Both the position numbers and the translations under genes were made by a program. Under the pieces are notes generated by a model. The model ran no database searches. It was not told the DNA's origin and saw only the letters and a program-made list of their open reading frames with translations. A DNA stretch of 64,000 nt from positions 124,001 to 188,000 of the forward strand of contig UQGG01000002.1 of NCBI GenBank assembly GCA_900540475.1. The letters run 5' to 3'. The stretch comes from an uncultured Robinsoniella sp. (GTDB lineage Bacteria; Bacillota; Clostridia; Lachnospirales; Lachnospiraceae). Below, in pieces: positions 35,294 to 44,085 of this stretch (position 1 is its first letter; every line of letters begins with the position of its first letter).

Positions 35294-36778
35294 TTATTCA
35301 CTTCTGCCAAATAAAACACAAAGTTTTCTTATCCTGCTGATCAGTTCTTCATGAAAATCTTCTTCTGCCAAACGCCAGGTCCAGTTATCGCCTAAGGTAG
35401 ACGGTGTATTAATTCTGGCATCTGAATCCAGATAGAGATAATCCTGAACCGGTATTACCGCCAGCATTGCTACGCTGGAAAGTGCCAGACGGATAAACTC
35501 CCACTGGATCTCCTCATCGTTTCTACCATACAGATTCATATATTCTTTTGCCAGTTCCCGGTCTTCCTCAGCCATTTCATAATACCAGGTTCTCAGTGTC
35601 TGGTTATCGTGGGTTCCTGTATAAACAACACAATTCTTGTCATAGTTGTGAGGCAGATAATTACTGGGTTCTCTGGAATCAAATGCAAACTCCAGCACTT
35701 TCATGCCTGGGAATCCGCTCTCTTCAACCATTTCTATAACACTTGGGGTTAAGTATCCCAGATCTTCCGCAATCACCCGCATTTCCCCTAACTGTTTTCT
35801 TAACTGCCTGAACAGATCCAGACCCGGTCCCTTTTTCCAGCAGCCATTTTCCGCAGTCTTATTCCCATAAGGAATTGCATAGTATTCATCAAAGCCCCGA
35901 AAATGATCAACCCTCACTATGTCATAAAGACGGAAACACCGTTCCATACGTTTCGCCCACCAGACATAACCGGTTTCTTTATGATATTCCCATTTATACA
36001 GAGGATTCCCCCACAACTGGCCTGTTGCTGAAAATCCATCGGGAGGGCATCCGGCAACGTCAATGGGCAGGTTCTCTTCATCAAACTGGAACAGATCCGG
36101 ACGCGCCCAGGTATCTGCGCTGTCAAAAGCTACATAAATAGGGATATCGCCAATAATTTCCACGCCATTTTGATTGGCATACTTTTTTAACGCATACCAC
36201 TGTTCCTGAAACTTAAATTGCTGAAACCGAAAAAAATGAATCTCATCTTCATATTGTTTGCGGTATCTTTCCATTGCTTCCGGTTTACGAAGGCGGATAT
36301 CTTCATCCCAGTGATCCCAGCTGACTCCATCAAAATGATTTTTCACCGCCATGTAAAGGCAGTAATCGTCCAGCCATTCTTCGTTTTCTTCCAGGAACTT
36401 CTTATATTCCGGGTTGTTCTCTAATTTACAGCGCTTATATGCTTTTTGTAAGATCAAAAATCGGGACTTATAAATCTTTCCATAATCAATATGTCTTCTA
36501 TTGGTACCAAAGTCATAAGACTCGCATTCTTTTTCGCTTAACAGACCTTCTTTCACCAACTGGTCCAAATCTATAAAATACGGATTCCCGGCATATGTGG
36601 AAAATGACTGGTAGGGGGAATCTCCATATCCCGTAGGACCAAGAGGAAGAATCTGCCAGAACTTCTGCCCTGCCGCCTTTAGTATATCAACAAAATCATA
36701 TGCGCTTTTAGAAAATGTGCCTATTCCATACTTGGATGGAAGGCTGGCTATGGGTAATAACATTCCACTGGCTCTCAT
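35294..36778 (-). CDS. malQ: 4-alpha-glucanotransferase (amylomaltase)
   Basis: Transfers maltodextrin segments between acceptors, allowing use of short maltodextrins. Seen in 494 residues: GMLLPIASLPSKYGIGTFS, QILPLGPTGYGDSPYQSFS, IGDIPIYVAFDSADTWARPDLF, catalytic Asp in DIVRVDHFRGFDEYYAIP, Glu in VIAEDLGYLTP and the substrate loop TGTHDNQTLRTWY. GAGGAGG is nine bases before the ATG. It is a single-gene unit with its own promoter and a LacI-type operator. Confidence 0.96.
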   Translation of the reverse strand: MRASGMLLPIASLPSKYGIGTFSKSAYDFVDILKAAGQKFWQILPLGPTGYGDSPYQSFSTYAGNPYFIDLDQLVKEGLLSEKECESYDFGTNRRHIDYGKIYKSRFLILQKAYKRCKLENNPEYKKFLEENEEWLDDYCLYMAVKNHFDGVSWDHWDEDIRLRKPEAMERYRKQYEDEIHFFRFQQFKFQEQWYALKKYANQNGVEIIGDIPIYVAFDSADTWARPDLFQFDEENLPIDVAGCPPDGFSATGQLWGNPLYKWEYHKETGYVWWAKRMERCFRLYDIVRVDHFRGFDEYYAIPYGNKTAENGCWKKGPGLDLFRQLRKQLGEMRVIAEDLGYLTPSVIEMVEESGFPGMKVLEFAFDSREPSNYLPHNYDKNCVVYTGTHDNQTLRTWYYEMAEEDRELAKEYMNLYGRNDEEIQWEFIRLALSSVAMLAVIPVQDYLYLDSDARINTPSTLGDNWTWRLAEEDFHEELISRIRKLCVLFGRSE

Positions 36779-36812
36779 TTAGTGGTGCCTCCTCTAATCT
36801 TCTTTATCTGTT

Positions 36813-36879
36813 CCGGTAACGTTATCGGTACCGTTTCCAATACTGTATTTATCATAGCACAGATATACAAGTCTGGCAA
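36813..36879 (-). promoter_or_regulatory. malQ promoter and LacI-type operator
   Basis: Minus strand TTGCCA (36879-36874), 17 bases, TATGAT (36856-36851) preceded by TG. Downstream of the start lies the near-perfect palindrome CCGGTAACGTTATCGG (36813-36828; one of eight pairs mismatched) with the central CG of LacI/MalR operators, overlapped by a second, weaker copy GGTACCGTTTCC (36827-36838). This predicts repression by a MalR-like LacI protein, possibly the one encoded at 24897. Confidence 0.7.
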
Positions 36880-36963
36880 CTCCAATTCTATGTTTTTTTG
36901 CAAATCAGAAAAACACATAAGTTCCCTCCCTGCATTCTGTGCACATTTACTTCGACTATAATT

Positions 36964-37899
36964 TTACGTATGATTTTTATGCCTGTTCACGGCTATAATC
37001 CCCGCACTGACGAGTATCAGCGCCCCAAGATTGCGCAGTGTAAATGCATTTTCCTTGAGGAATATTGCAGATAAGAATACACCGAATACCGGAATCATAA
37101 ACCCGTAGATCGCTACCTTTCCTACGGGGTTATATTTCAGCAGAATTGTCCATATGGAAAAAGCCGCTGAAGAAATAAACGCCATATATAATAGAAGCGC
37201 AATCCCCGAACCATTGAATCCCCTTACAATTCTGCCGCCGCTTATACAACCTATTAAAATTAACACAGCCCCGCCAAACAACAACTGCAGTGCCGTAATT
37301 AAAATAGGATCTTCTCTTTGGGCAAGCCTTTTTGACCACAGGGATGCTACGGAATATGCCAGAGCAGAAATAAACAAAAATCCTTCTCCCTGAACAGAAA
37401 AAGATGTATCCCATCCGCTCAGTGAAAAATTAGTAAGAATCACCCCTCCAAATCCGAGCAGACATCCCACACATTTTTGCATATTCAGCTTTTCACTTTT
37501 CATAAAAAAATGAGCCAGCAATATTGTAAAAAAGGAATTGGAAGCACTGATAATTGACCCCTTCACACCGGTGGTATTTGCCACTCCGATATAGAAAAAA
37601 ATGTATTGTATCGTAGTTTGCACCACACCCAGCCCTAATATTCCCGGGATCATTTTCCCAGCAGGAACCGGGAATTTCTTCTTTAAAATCCATACAAAAA
37701 CAAACGTTAAAATCCCTGCAAGGAAAAACCGATAGCCGGCAAATAAAATTTTTGATCCTATGTCTTCTGCAGCTATCTGAAAGATCTCATATCCTGATTT
37801 TACGCAGGGATATGCGCTTCCCCACAAAGCAGTGCTGATCACAGCAAGAATCCCTAATATCCAGGGATTTGTCAAATAATGTCCCGCATCTTTTTTCAT
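36964..37899 (-). CDS. EamA/DMT-family membrane transporter
   Basis: A 311-residue protein with ten predicted membrane segments in two EamA repeats: WGSAYPCVKSGYEIF at the start of the first, PGILGLGVVQTTIQYIFFYIGVANT at its end, and a second half beginning near residue 160. The start is at 37899, five bases after GGAGAG; a frame extension to 37929 is not used. Typical role: export of amino acids or metabolites; substrate unknown. Confidence 0.9.
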   Translation of the reverse strand: MKKDAGHYLTNPWILGILAVISTALWGSAYPCVKSGYEIFQIAAEDIGSKILFAGYRFFLAGILTFVFVWILKKKFPVPAGKMIPGILGLGVVQTTIQYIFFYIGVANTTGVKGSIISASNSFFTILLAHFFMKSEKLNMQKCVGCLLGFGGVILTNFSLSGWDTSFSVQGEGFLFISALAYSVASLWSKRLAQREDPILITALQLLFGGAVLILIGCISGGRIVRGFNGSGIALLLYMAFISSAAFSIWTILLKYNPVGKVAIYGFMIPVFGVFLSAIFLKENAFTLRNLGALILVSAGIIAVNRHKNHT

Positions 37900-37915
37900 A
37901 TTCTCTCCATAAAAT

Positions 37916-37960
37916 AGAGCCAGACACAAGCATATGTCTGAAATGCTCTTGTCCGGCTCT
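37916..37960 (-). terminator. Terminator of the iron-dependent alcohol dehydrogenase gene
   Basis: On the minus strand AGAGCCGGACAAG pairs with CTTGTGTCTGGCTCT with one bulge, followed by ATTTTAT. The hairpin lies just ahead of the DMT transporter gene on the same strand. Confidence 0.65.
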
Positions 37961-37978
37961 GTTTATATATATTTGACT

Positions 37979-39133
37979 TTAGTTTACATCCCAGAGGCGT
38001 TCGTAAATATCCATGATATCATCTTTGGTTGGAACTCTTGGATTAGTTGGTGTGCAGGCATCCGCTAAAGCTGCATCCGCCATAGCCGGGATTGCTGCAA
38101 AATACTCTTCTTTTGTGCATTTTCCGGTCTGTGCAATGCAAAGAGGTATATCCATCTCTCTTAACATAAACTGTACCCAGGCTACCAATGCTCGGATGGT
38201 AGTGATTGTGTTAAAGTTCTGAAGGCCTAAGATTCTGGCTATCGTTACATATTTTTTAACCTGTTTCGGGTATTCCTTCTGGCTTCTGCTGTGTTTGCTT
38301 ATGTAACTATTATACTGGATAATAAATGGCAGCAGCATTGCATTGGCACGTCCATGAGGAATATGGAATCGTGCACCCAGCTGATGTGCCATGCTGTGAT
38401 TAATTCCAAGGGAAGCGGAGTTAAATGCAAGTCCTGCAAGACAAGATGCAATATGCATTTTCTTTCTCGCATGGGTGTCACTTCCATCCAGGTACGCACG
38501 TAATAAGAAGCTGCCGCAGATTTCAATTGCTTTCTCTGATAATGCTGCCGCAAATTCCTGATTTTCGGTACTTACATACGCCTCTAAGGCATGGGTAAAT
38601 ACATCCATTCCGGTATCTGCTGTGATTGCAGGCGGCACACTTCTGGTGAGCTCAGCATCTAAAATTGCCTCGGTTGGCAGGAGACTGTCTGATACCAGCG
38701 GATATTTAATCTTCTCTACCGGGTCGGAAATTACTGAAAAAGAAGTTACTTCAGAGCCTGTACCGCTTGTAGTCGGAATTGCAATTAATGCCATTTCTTC
38801 TTTTGCACCAAGCTTTGTTGCAAACTCGCGCATGCCTTTAGCTGAATCAATTGCTGAACCGCCGCCTACTGCAACAATTGCTTCCGGCTGATATTCCAGT
38901 AACGCTTTAACGCCCAGAACAACCTTTTCAATTGGTGGATCCGGCACTACATCCTTATAGATGGAATATTCTTTCCCACTCTTGTCCAATCGTCTTGTTA
39001 CCAGTTCGATCATACCGCTCTGGACTACAAATGGATCTGTTATAATCATTATCTTCTGATATGGAATATCTGTTAAACGGTCTAAGGCATTGTCACCGAA
39101 ATATATCTTCGTCTTAATATCAAAACTATTCAT
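37979..39133 (-). CDS. Iron-containing alcohol dehydrogenase
   Basis: A 384-residue group III dehydrogenase that reduces an aldehyde to an alcohol with NADH. Seen: cofactor segment VGGGSAIDSAKGM, TSGTGSEVTSFSVI, the iron ligands Asp/His in DTGMDVFTHALEAYVS and the two His motif SMAHQLGARFHIPHGRANA. Related to butanol, propanediol and lactaldehyde reductases; substrate not decidable. Its promoter carries a Rex-like operator, which implies induction when NADH is high. Confidence 0.95.
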   Translation of the reverse strand: MNSFDIKTKIYFGDNALDRLTDIPYQKIMIITDPFVVQSGMIELVTRRLDKSGKEYSIYKDVVPDPPIEKVVLGVKALLEYQPEAIVAVGGGSAIDSAKGMREFATKLGAKEEMALIAIPTTSGTGSEVTSFSVISDPVEKIKYPLVSDSLLPTEAILDAELTRSVPPAITADTGMDVFTHALEAYVSTENQEFAAALSEKAIEICGSFLLRAYLDGSDTHARKKMHIASCLAGLAFNSASLGINHSMAHQLGARFHIPHGRANAMLLPFIIQYNSYISKHSRSQKEYPKQVKKYVTIARILGLQNFNTITTIRALVAWVQFMLREMDIPLCIAQTGKCTKEEYFAAIPAMADAALADACTPTNPRVPTKDDIMDIYERLWDVN

Positions 39134-39165
39134 GATTTCCGTCCCTTCTTTTCACTATTTTGTCA

Positions 39166-39183
39166 TTGTTAACATATTAACAT
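39166..39183. promoter_or_regulatory. Rex-like operator before the iron alcohol dehydrogenase gene
   Basis: TTGTTAACATATTAACAT matches the Rex consensus TTGTTAANNNNTTAACAA at 13 of 14 fixed positions. It begins right after the -10 box, where binding would block transcription. Confidence 0.75.
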
Positions 39184-39184
39184 T

Positions 39185-39213
39185 AATATACCACATTTAT
39201 TTGGGATTCGCAA
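39185..39213 (-). promoter_or_regulatory. Promoter of the iron alcohol dehydrogenase gene
   Basis: Minus strand TTGCGA (39213-39208), 17-base spacer ending TGG, TATATT (39190-39185); an extended -10. Confidence 0.65.
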
Positions 39214-39298
39214 GTTCTAATCCTGGAAAACAACAAAAATCAACACCAAAGTATACCTAATACAAAAACTGCAAAAATGATTCCATCCATTCCGTACC

Positions 39299-39337
39299 AA
39301 AGTAAAAAAGAACCGGAAATGGTTCTTCTTTACTTTT
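39299..39337 (-). terminator. Terminator of the ParA/histone-like unit
   Basis: AAAGTAAAAAAGAACC, loop GGAAAT, GGTTCTTCTTTACTTT. The stem is 14-15 pairs with an A/T-rich foot, so it may work on both strands. Confidence 0.72.
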
Positions 39338-39355
39338 CAATAACATCCCGACTAC

Positions 39356-39988
39356 TTATAATAAGTAAGTCGGCATCTTATCCTTAATTCCAACATAATT
39401 TTTGGATTCACTTTTCACCGGTTCCGCTGCCACAGTCTCTACCGCTTCTTTTATTATTTCTTTCGTGTCCTTTTTAGCCCGTGCCGGCGCCTTTGTTTTG
39501 GCTGCTGCTTTTTTCCCAGGCGCAGCCTTCGTAGTAGTTTTGTCCGCTGTCTTTTTCACTGGTACTTCTTTCTCTACCGCTTGATCTGCTTCTGCCGCTG
39601 AGTTCTTCTTCGATGTTTCTGCTTCTGCCGCTACATCCTTCTTCGATACCTCTGCTGCTTCCTTCTTTGCTGTCTCTGCTGTTTCCTTCTTTGCTGTCTC
39701 TGCTGCTTTCTTCTTTGCCGGCACTGCCTTTGCTGCCGTTCTTCTTCTGGTCGTTTTTTTCACCGGCTTTTCAGCTGCTGCAGTTTCTGATGTCGTTTCA
39801 GAATTAACCGCCGGCTTTGCTTCTGCCGCTGTTTCCTTGGTACCCTGGTCATCTGCCGGAGCCACAGCAGTTTCTTTTACATCCTGTTTTTCTTCTGCCA
39901 TACCTTTTTCCTCCACTTGACTTTCTGTTGCCTGTGTCATAAACTCTATACTTTTTTCCTTTTTACTTCCTGCTTTTGCTGCTCTCAT
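39356..39988 (-). CDS. Lys/Ala-rich histone-H1-like protein next to ParA
   Basis: A 210-residue, low-complexity protein. After a basic start (MRAAKAGSKKEKSIEF) comes an acidic Glu/Ala part, then a long stretch of repeats such as KKAAETAKKETAET and AAPGKKAAAKTKAPARAKK that resembles eukaryotic H1 tails and bacterial Hc1/AlgP-type DNA binders. It ends with a compact segment, NYVGIKDKMPTYLL, that may be a docking motif. ATG at 39988 follows AGAGG; a TTG at 40012 would overlap parA. It is 10 bases downstream of parA, where parB normally sits. DNA or nucleoid binding is inferred from composition only. Confidence 0.75.
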   Translation of the reverse strand: MRAAKAGSKKEKSIEFMTQATESQVEEKGMAEEKQDVKETAVAPADDQGTKETAAEAKPAVNSETTSETAAAEKPVKKTTRRRTAAKAVPAKKKAAETAKKETAETAKKEAAEVSKKDVAAEAETSKKNSAAEADQAVEKEVPVKKTADKTTTKAAPGKKAAAKTKAPARAKKDTKEIIKEAVETVAAEPVKSESKNYVGIKDKMPTYLL

Positions 39989-39998
39989 GATGCTTCCT

Positions 39999-40790
39999 CT
40001 ACCTACTGCCAATTTCTAATACCTCCTCTGCCAGTGCTGTATATTCCTTTGCACTTCTGCTGCTCTTTTTATATGCCACAACCGGTGCGCTGTTATCCTG
40101 AGACCATTCAATGGAGCTGTCCACTCTGATATAAGATTCAAATAAATGGATGTCTTCCATCTCCTTTAAGGTCTCCAGTGTCTGTTTAAAATAATTCTTA
40201 CGGGTATCTACTTTTGTGACTACAATACCCATCAGTTTCAGTTCAGTGGAAATCTGTTTTACTTCATTTAGAAAATCAAACATATTTGCCAGACCGAATA
40301 ATCCCCAGGGACTGGCTTCCACTGGTATAATCACCTGATCCGATGCGCAGAGCACGTTCATTACCCAGCCTCCAAGTGTAGGTGGCGCATCAATCAGAAT
40401 ATAGTCATAGACTCCTGATGTGCGTACATTCTCAAGACATTTTTTCAGAATTAATTCTCTCTGCCATTTTGTAAACAGTTCATATTCTATGGAACTCATC
40501 AGAGTGGAAGAGGGAATCAGATCCAGATTCTCATACGATGTAGCAACAATGAAATCACTTAAGTCCTTCTGTGCCTTTATAGCCTGATAAAGATTCTTAT
40601 CTCCTGTTGCAAATTCTAAGACTTCATCCTCGGTAAAAAATGACAGTGACAAATTCAGCTGCATATCTGCATCGATCAATAATACTTTTTTGCCCGCCAT
40701 TGCCATTGCGCATCCTACATTTGAACAGGTAGTAGATTTACCGCTTCCACCTTTATTATTCGTAAAACAAATAACCTTTGTTTCTTTCAT
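39999..40790 (-). CDS. ParA-family ATPase
   Basis: A 263-residue ParA/Soj/MinD-type ATPase: deviant Walker A NNKGGSGKSTT, LLIDADMQLN, Walker B-like YILIDAPPTLG. These proteins bind non-specific DNA as ATP dimers and position chromosomes, plasmids or cellular machines. ATG at 40790 follows GAGGTG. The usual ParB partner is absent; a Lys/Ala-rich protein follows instead. The window shows no replication gene, so a housekeeping chromosomal role or positioning of some structure is more likely than plasmid partition. Confidence 0.92.
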   Translation of the reverse strand: MKETKVICFTNNKGGSGKSTTCSNVGCAMAMAGKKVLLIDADMQLNLSLSFFTEDEVLEFATGDKNLYQAIKAQKDLSDFIVATSYENLDLIPSSTLMSSIEYELFTKWQRELILKKCLENVRTSGVYDYILIDAPPTLGGWVMNVLCASDQVIIPVEASPWGLFGLANMFDFLNEVKQISTELKLMGIVVTKVDTRKNYFKQTLETLKEMEDIHLFESYIRVDSSIEWSQDNSAPVVAYKKSSRSAKEYTALAEEVLEIGSR

Positions 40791-40834
40791 CAGGCACCTC
40801 ACTTTATATCATAGATATTTCTTATATAATTTTG

Positions 40835-40863
40835 ATTATACGAGGTTTTATGACTTATTTCAA
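40835..40863 (-). promoter_or_regulatory. Promoter of the ParA unit
   Basis: Minus strand TTGAAA (40863-40858), 17-base spacer, TATAAT (40840-40835), transcript start about 37 bases before the ATG. Confidence 0.75.
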
Positions 40864-40960
40864 CTCATAATTTCCGGGTTGTGTTTGAAAATTCATTCCC
40901 CCGGTTACGGTTACCCCCAGGGCACCCGCAGTAACACCCACTGTCCCACACTTCCTGCAT

Positions 40961-40999
40961 AAAAAAATACCAGATCCTGAGCTGTCTCAAAACCTGGTA
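40961..40999 (-). terminator. Terminator of the MFS transporter gene
   Basis: Minus strand TACCAGGTTTTGAG, loop ACAG, CTCAGGATCTGGTA, then seven T. The stem has three G-T pairs. Confidence 0.82.
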
Positions 41000-41011
41000 C
41001 AATAACTACTA

Positions 41012-42286
41012 TTATGCTACAAACTGTTCAGTTCCTTGTTTACCATCGGCTGCCCCCATAGTCCGGAAGATTTTTCCTGCAGCTAATGCAATCAATATGG
41101 ATATAAAAGCAGCTCCAAAAAGAATGATATGTGGTGTCATTTTAAATCGCTCAAAAAGAGCACCATACATCGCCTGCCCTACCGGCTGGGAACACATTGC
41201 CAGTGCCAGCACCCAGGAAATTACCTTTCCAATCAGGTGTGCCGGTGTCTGTCCCTGTACAAAAGACAGCATCTGCACACTGAACATGGTAGACGTAACC
41301 ATCATTCCAAAACTGCATATGGTTATAATCATGTATGCAGACATTGAGGAAGCATTTATTAAAAATACCGTTGCCATCGGAATCAGCATAACCGAAGCAG
41401 CCAAGAGCAGCCATGCAGTCTGTTTAATTTTTAATTTTTTTGCAAGAACCCCGGTCAGAATTCCACCAAGTAAACCGCCTGCTGCCAAAGCCCCCTGTGC
41501 GTATCCGTACATCTGATCCGACATTCCAAGTGTCTGTGTAATCATTACCGGCATAGATACGATCACCAGCGAACTCAAGAATAAATTAAATGCAGCTACA
41601 ATCAAAATTCCTTTCAAAATAATAGGATTTTCTTTTACAATAAATGTCATACTCTCTTTAAAATCACTTTTCACTAATACCAGAATGCTCGCAGCCTTTT
41701 TCGTCTTTACATTTGGAATATGGATAAAGATCTCCATAACAGCCGAACAGAAGAAGCAAATTCCACCAATGACCAAAATCGGAGTCAGTCCCCACAGTCC
41801 GAATAATACACCGCCGATGATAGGTCCCAGTAAATTTGACAGGGCGCTGACCTGGTTGATCACTGCATTCGCCTGCAGTAAATGCTCTTCGTCTGCCAAG
41901 AGAGGCATACTTGCCTGAACCGCAGGCTGATAAACGCCCTGTATTCCATACAAGATCATAAGTGTAATAATAAGCATCACAATCAAGTTTAATCTTCCCA
42001 TGCTAATGGAAAATAAAGCAATAAGTGCCGCTGTTGAAAAATCCAAAACCACCATAATATTACGTTTATTTACCCGGTCTGCAATCATCCCTCCAATAGG
42101 TGTCAACACAATCATTGGAATAAATGACAAAGCACTGGCAAGACCAAAATACGCAGCAGATCCAGTAATATTTAACAGGTAAAGGGGCAGGGCAAACCGG
42201 ATAATTGCATTTCCAAAAAGCGAAATAATCTGTCCGATTACCACCAGCGTAAAATCCCGGTGAAACAACTTAGTTTTTTGATTCAT
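41012..42286 (-). CDS. MFS efflux transporter
   Basis: A 424-residue major-facilitator protein with about 12 membrane segments, beginning FTLVVIGQIISLFGNAIIRFALPLYLL and with the inter-helix loop GGMIADRVNKRN. It resembles the macrolide/drug efflux (DHA3) branch. AAGGAGG precedes the ATG. A TetR gene lies just upstream on the same strand and an operator-like palindrome lies between them, so it is probably a regulated drug or metabolite exporter. Confidence 0.92.
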   Translation of the reverse strand: MNQKTKLFHRDFTLVVIGQIISLFGNAIIRFALPLYLLNITGSAAYFGLASALSFIPMIVLTPIGGMIADRVNKRNIMVVLDFSTAALIALFSISMGRLNLIVMLIITLMILYGIQGVYQPAVQASMPLLADEEHLLQANAVINQVSALSNLLGPIIGGVLFGLWGLTPILVIGGICFFCSAVMEIFIHIPNVKTKKAASILVLVKSDFKESMTFIVKENPIILKGILIVAAFNLFLSSLVIVSMPVMITQTLGMSDQMYGYAQGALAAGGLLGGILTGVLAKKLKIKQTAWLLLAASVMLIPMATVFLINASSMSAYMIITICSFGMMVTSTMFSVQMLSFVQGQTPAHLIGKVISWVLALAMCSQPVGQAMYGALFERFKMTPHIILFGAAFISILIALAAGKIFRTMGAADGKQGTEQFVA

Positions 42287-42307
42287 TTTAAATCCTCCTT
42301 AATATTA

Positions 42308-42328
42308 ATACCGACGTTTGGTATGTAT
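42308..42328. promoter_or_regulatory. Candidate TetR operator before the MFS gene
   Basis: TACCGACGTTTGGTA is a partial palindrome and shares the half-site TTGGTATGTA with the palindrome at the TetR promoter. Position: between the TetR stop and the MFS start. Confidence 0.55.
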
Positions 42329-42383
42329 ATGATTAAAAATATACTGCCACTATTTTGTGACAGTTATTGTGTTGCTATATATA

Positions 42384-43052
42384 CTATGATAAGTTTTTAG
42401 ATTCATTCTCTTCCATAATGCTCCGGTAAAGCTGTAGTCTGTCAAGCATCCTATCATCTAAAACCGGAATGCCCAGACGCTCTCCTACATATTTTAAAAA
42501 CAAAAATTTGTCATATAGTTCATTCTCCGAAACCTGAAATACTGCCGGGTTTAACCAGATATTTGCTAGAATCATCAACATTTCCGCCATTTGTTTGGGA
42601 TATTTCGTCTGAATCGAACCATCTTCGATACCCTCACGCAACATAGGTTCAATCATCTGTTTTGCAACCACATTGACGCTTTCATATATTTCTGCTGACA
42701 AAAAGCGTGTATTGTGCATAAGATCCGGTGCTGATTTCAATATTTTTTCCTGGTTTGGATTCTGCAGAGAACTTTGAATTGTTTTCTGAATCTTCTGTAA
42801 CCCGTTTAATGTGGGATCATTGACGATCGCTATTGCACTTTTATGCACGTCCTCAAACATACGATCAATAACAGCTTCAATAATATCTTCCTTGGACTTA
42901 AAATGATGGTAGATGGCTCCTTTGCTTAAATCCCCCAATTCATCTAATATAGCCTGAATTGTAGTCTCCTCGTATCCTTTTTCCAAAAATAACCTGGTTG
43001 CCACATCTAATATTCGATTAACCGTTACTTCTGGATATTTATTTCTGGCCAT
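42384..43052 (-). CDS. TetR/AcrR-family repressor
   Basis: A 222-residue regulator with an N-terminal helix-turn-helix (RILDVATRLFLEKGYEETTIQAILDELGDLSKGAIYHHFKSKEDII) and a ligand-binding C-terminal part. It lies 97 bases upstream of the MFS gene on the same strand and probably represses both itself and the exporter through the two shared half-site motifs. Confidence 0.95.
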   Translation of the reverse strand: MARNKYPEVTVNRILDVATRLFLEKGYEETTIQAILDELGDLSKGAIYHHFKSKEDIIEAVIDRMFEDVHKSAIAIVNDPTLNGLQKIQKTIQSSLQNPNQEKILKSAPDLMHNTRFLSAEIYESVNVVAKQMIEPMLREGIEDGSIQTKYPKQMAEMLMILANIWLNPAVFQVSENELYDKFLFLKYVGERLGIPVLDDRMLDRLQLYRSIMEENESKNLS

Positions 43053-43062
43053 TTACTCATCT

Positions 43063-43119
43063 CCTGTATACATACTGTTGGTATGTAAGTAGTATACAGG
43101 AACTATCTATAAGTGTCAA
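43063..43119 (-). promoter_or_regulatory. TetR promoter with nested palindromes
   Basis: Minus strand TTGACA (43119-43114), 17 bases, TATACT (43096-43091). The -10 box lies inside an outer inverted repeat CCTGTATAC (43063-43071) / GTATACAGG (43092-43100), which encloses an inner one, CATAC-TGTTG-GTATG (43071-43085). This fits autorepression by TetR. Confidence 0.75.
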
Positions 43120-43142
43120 TCATTTTTTGAATAACCTGCTTT

Positions 43143-43979
43143 TTACACTTCATTATTTTTGAATTTCATAATCATTTCATTGGTAAGACTGATAGACGTG
43201 TCGCATTCCGGAATTTCTTCCCGGCCAAACCACTCCGCAAATTCCAGCTCATTTCGATCCAGCGTTATATGCTCTGAACCGTCAAGGTCTGCATAAAATC
43301 CCAATAGCAACGTACTGGAGAAAGCCCAGGGCTGGCTTTTATAATATCTTATGTTCTTTACTTTAAGCCCAACCTCTTCCATAACTTCTCTTTTCACGGT
43401 TTCCTCAATCGTTTCCCCAACCTCAGCAAATCCAGCTATCAATGCATATTTCTTATAATTCCGTCCGGAATATCTGGACATCAGAAGTTTATTACCATCT
43501 GCAATTCCAACAATTACCGCGGGAGAAAGTTTAGGATATTCCTGTAAACCGCAGGAACTGCAATACATCATGCGCTCCTTATCATGGTGCTCCATAGGCT
43601 TGCCGCATCTGCCGCAGAAGCGTCTGCTCTGATACCAGGAGAATATCTGGAATGCCGTAATTCCTGCAAACGACAGATACTGGGGCTGTGCAGTTCTAAA
43701 AATCTCCACATTCGCCATGGAGAATCCCGTTCCCTGGACTGGCACAATGTTGTCAGTCAGATAAAAACTCTGGCTGTCAATTGTAAATAAATACCTGCAC
43801 TCCTCCTGAAAATTCTCATGCTCAGATTCCAAATCTTTTAATCTCGGAAATACAATTCCGTCATCACTGAGATTTATTAAAACTTCGTTTCCATGAAAAC
43901 AAAGCAGAAAACTATCTTTGTCAGGCAGAACAGGGGTGTACTGATTATCTAAAATATGTGGTGCGATATCCTGAATCAT
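43143..43979 (-). CDS. nudC: NAD(+) diphosphatase (NudC-like Nudix hydrolase)
   Basis: Splits NAD(H) to NMN(H) and AMP, and in several bacteria removes NAD caps from RNA. The 278 residues show a zinc ribbon (CGRCGKPMEHHDKERMMYCSSCG, four Cys), then a complete Nudix box from GFAEVGETIEETV to REVMEEVGL, and the NudC-type SQPWAFSSTLLLGF. It is preceded by no other gene on its strand within 100 bases. Confidence 0.94.
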   Translation of the reverse strand: MIQDIAPHILDNQYTPVLPDKDSFLLCFHGNEVLINLSDDGIVFPRLKDLESEHENFQEECRYLFTIDSQSFYLTDNIVPVQGTGFSMANVEIFRTAQPQYLSFAGITAFQIFSWYQSRRFCGRCGKPMEHHDKERMMYCSSCGLQEYPKLSPAVIVGIADGNKLLMSRYSGRNYKKYALIAGFAEVGETIEETVKREVMEEVGLKVKNIRYYKSQPWAFSSTLLLGFYADLDGSEHITLDRNELEFAEWFGREEIPECDTSISLTNEMIMKFKNNEV

Positions 43980-44085
43980 TTATTCAACCACCTTTCTTTT
44001 GTTTTCTGAATTATATCAGGTTTGGAAAAAGCTTTCAATGGTTTTCCTCATCTTTCGTTCTTCATTTATAAGCAGTTATGCTCAA

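Noticed and set aside
39356..40790. Plasmid partition locus
   Set aside because: No ParB, replication gene or centromere-like repeats nearby.
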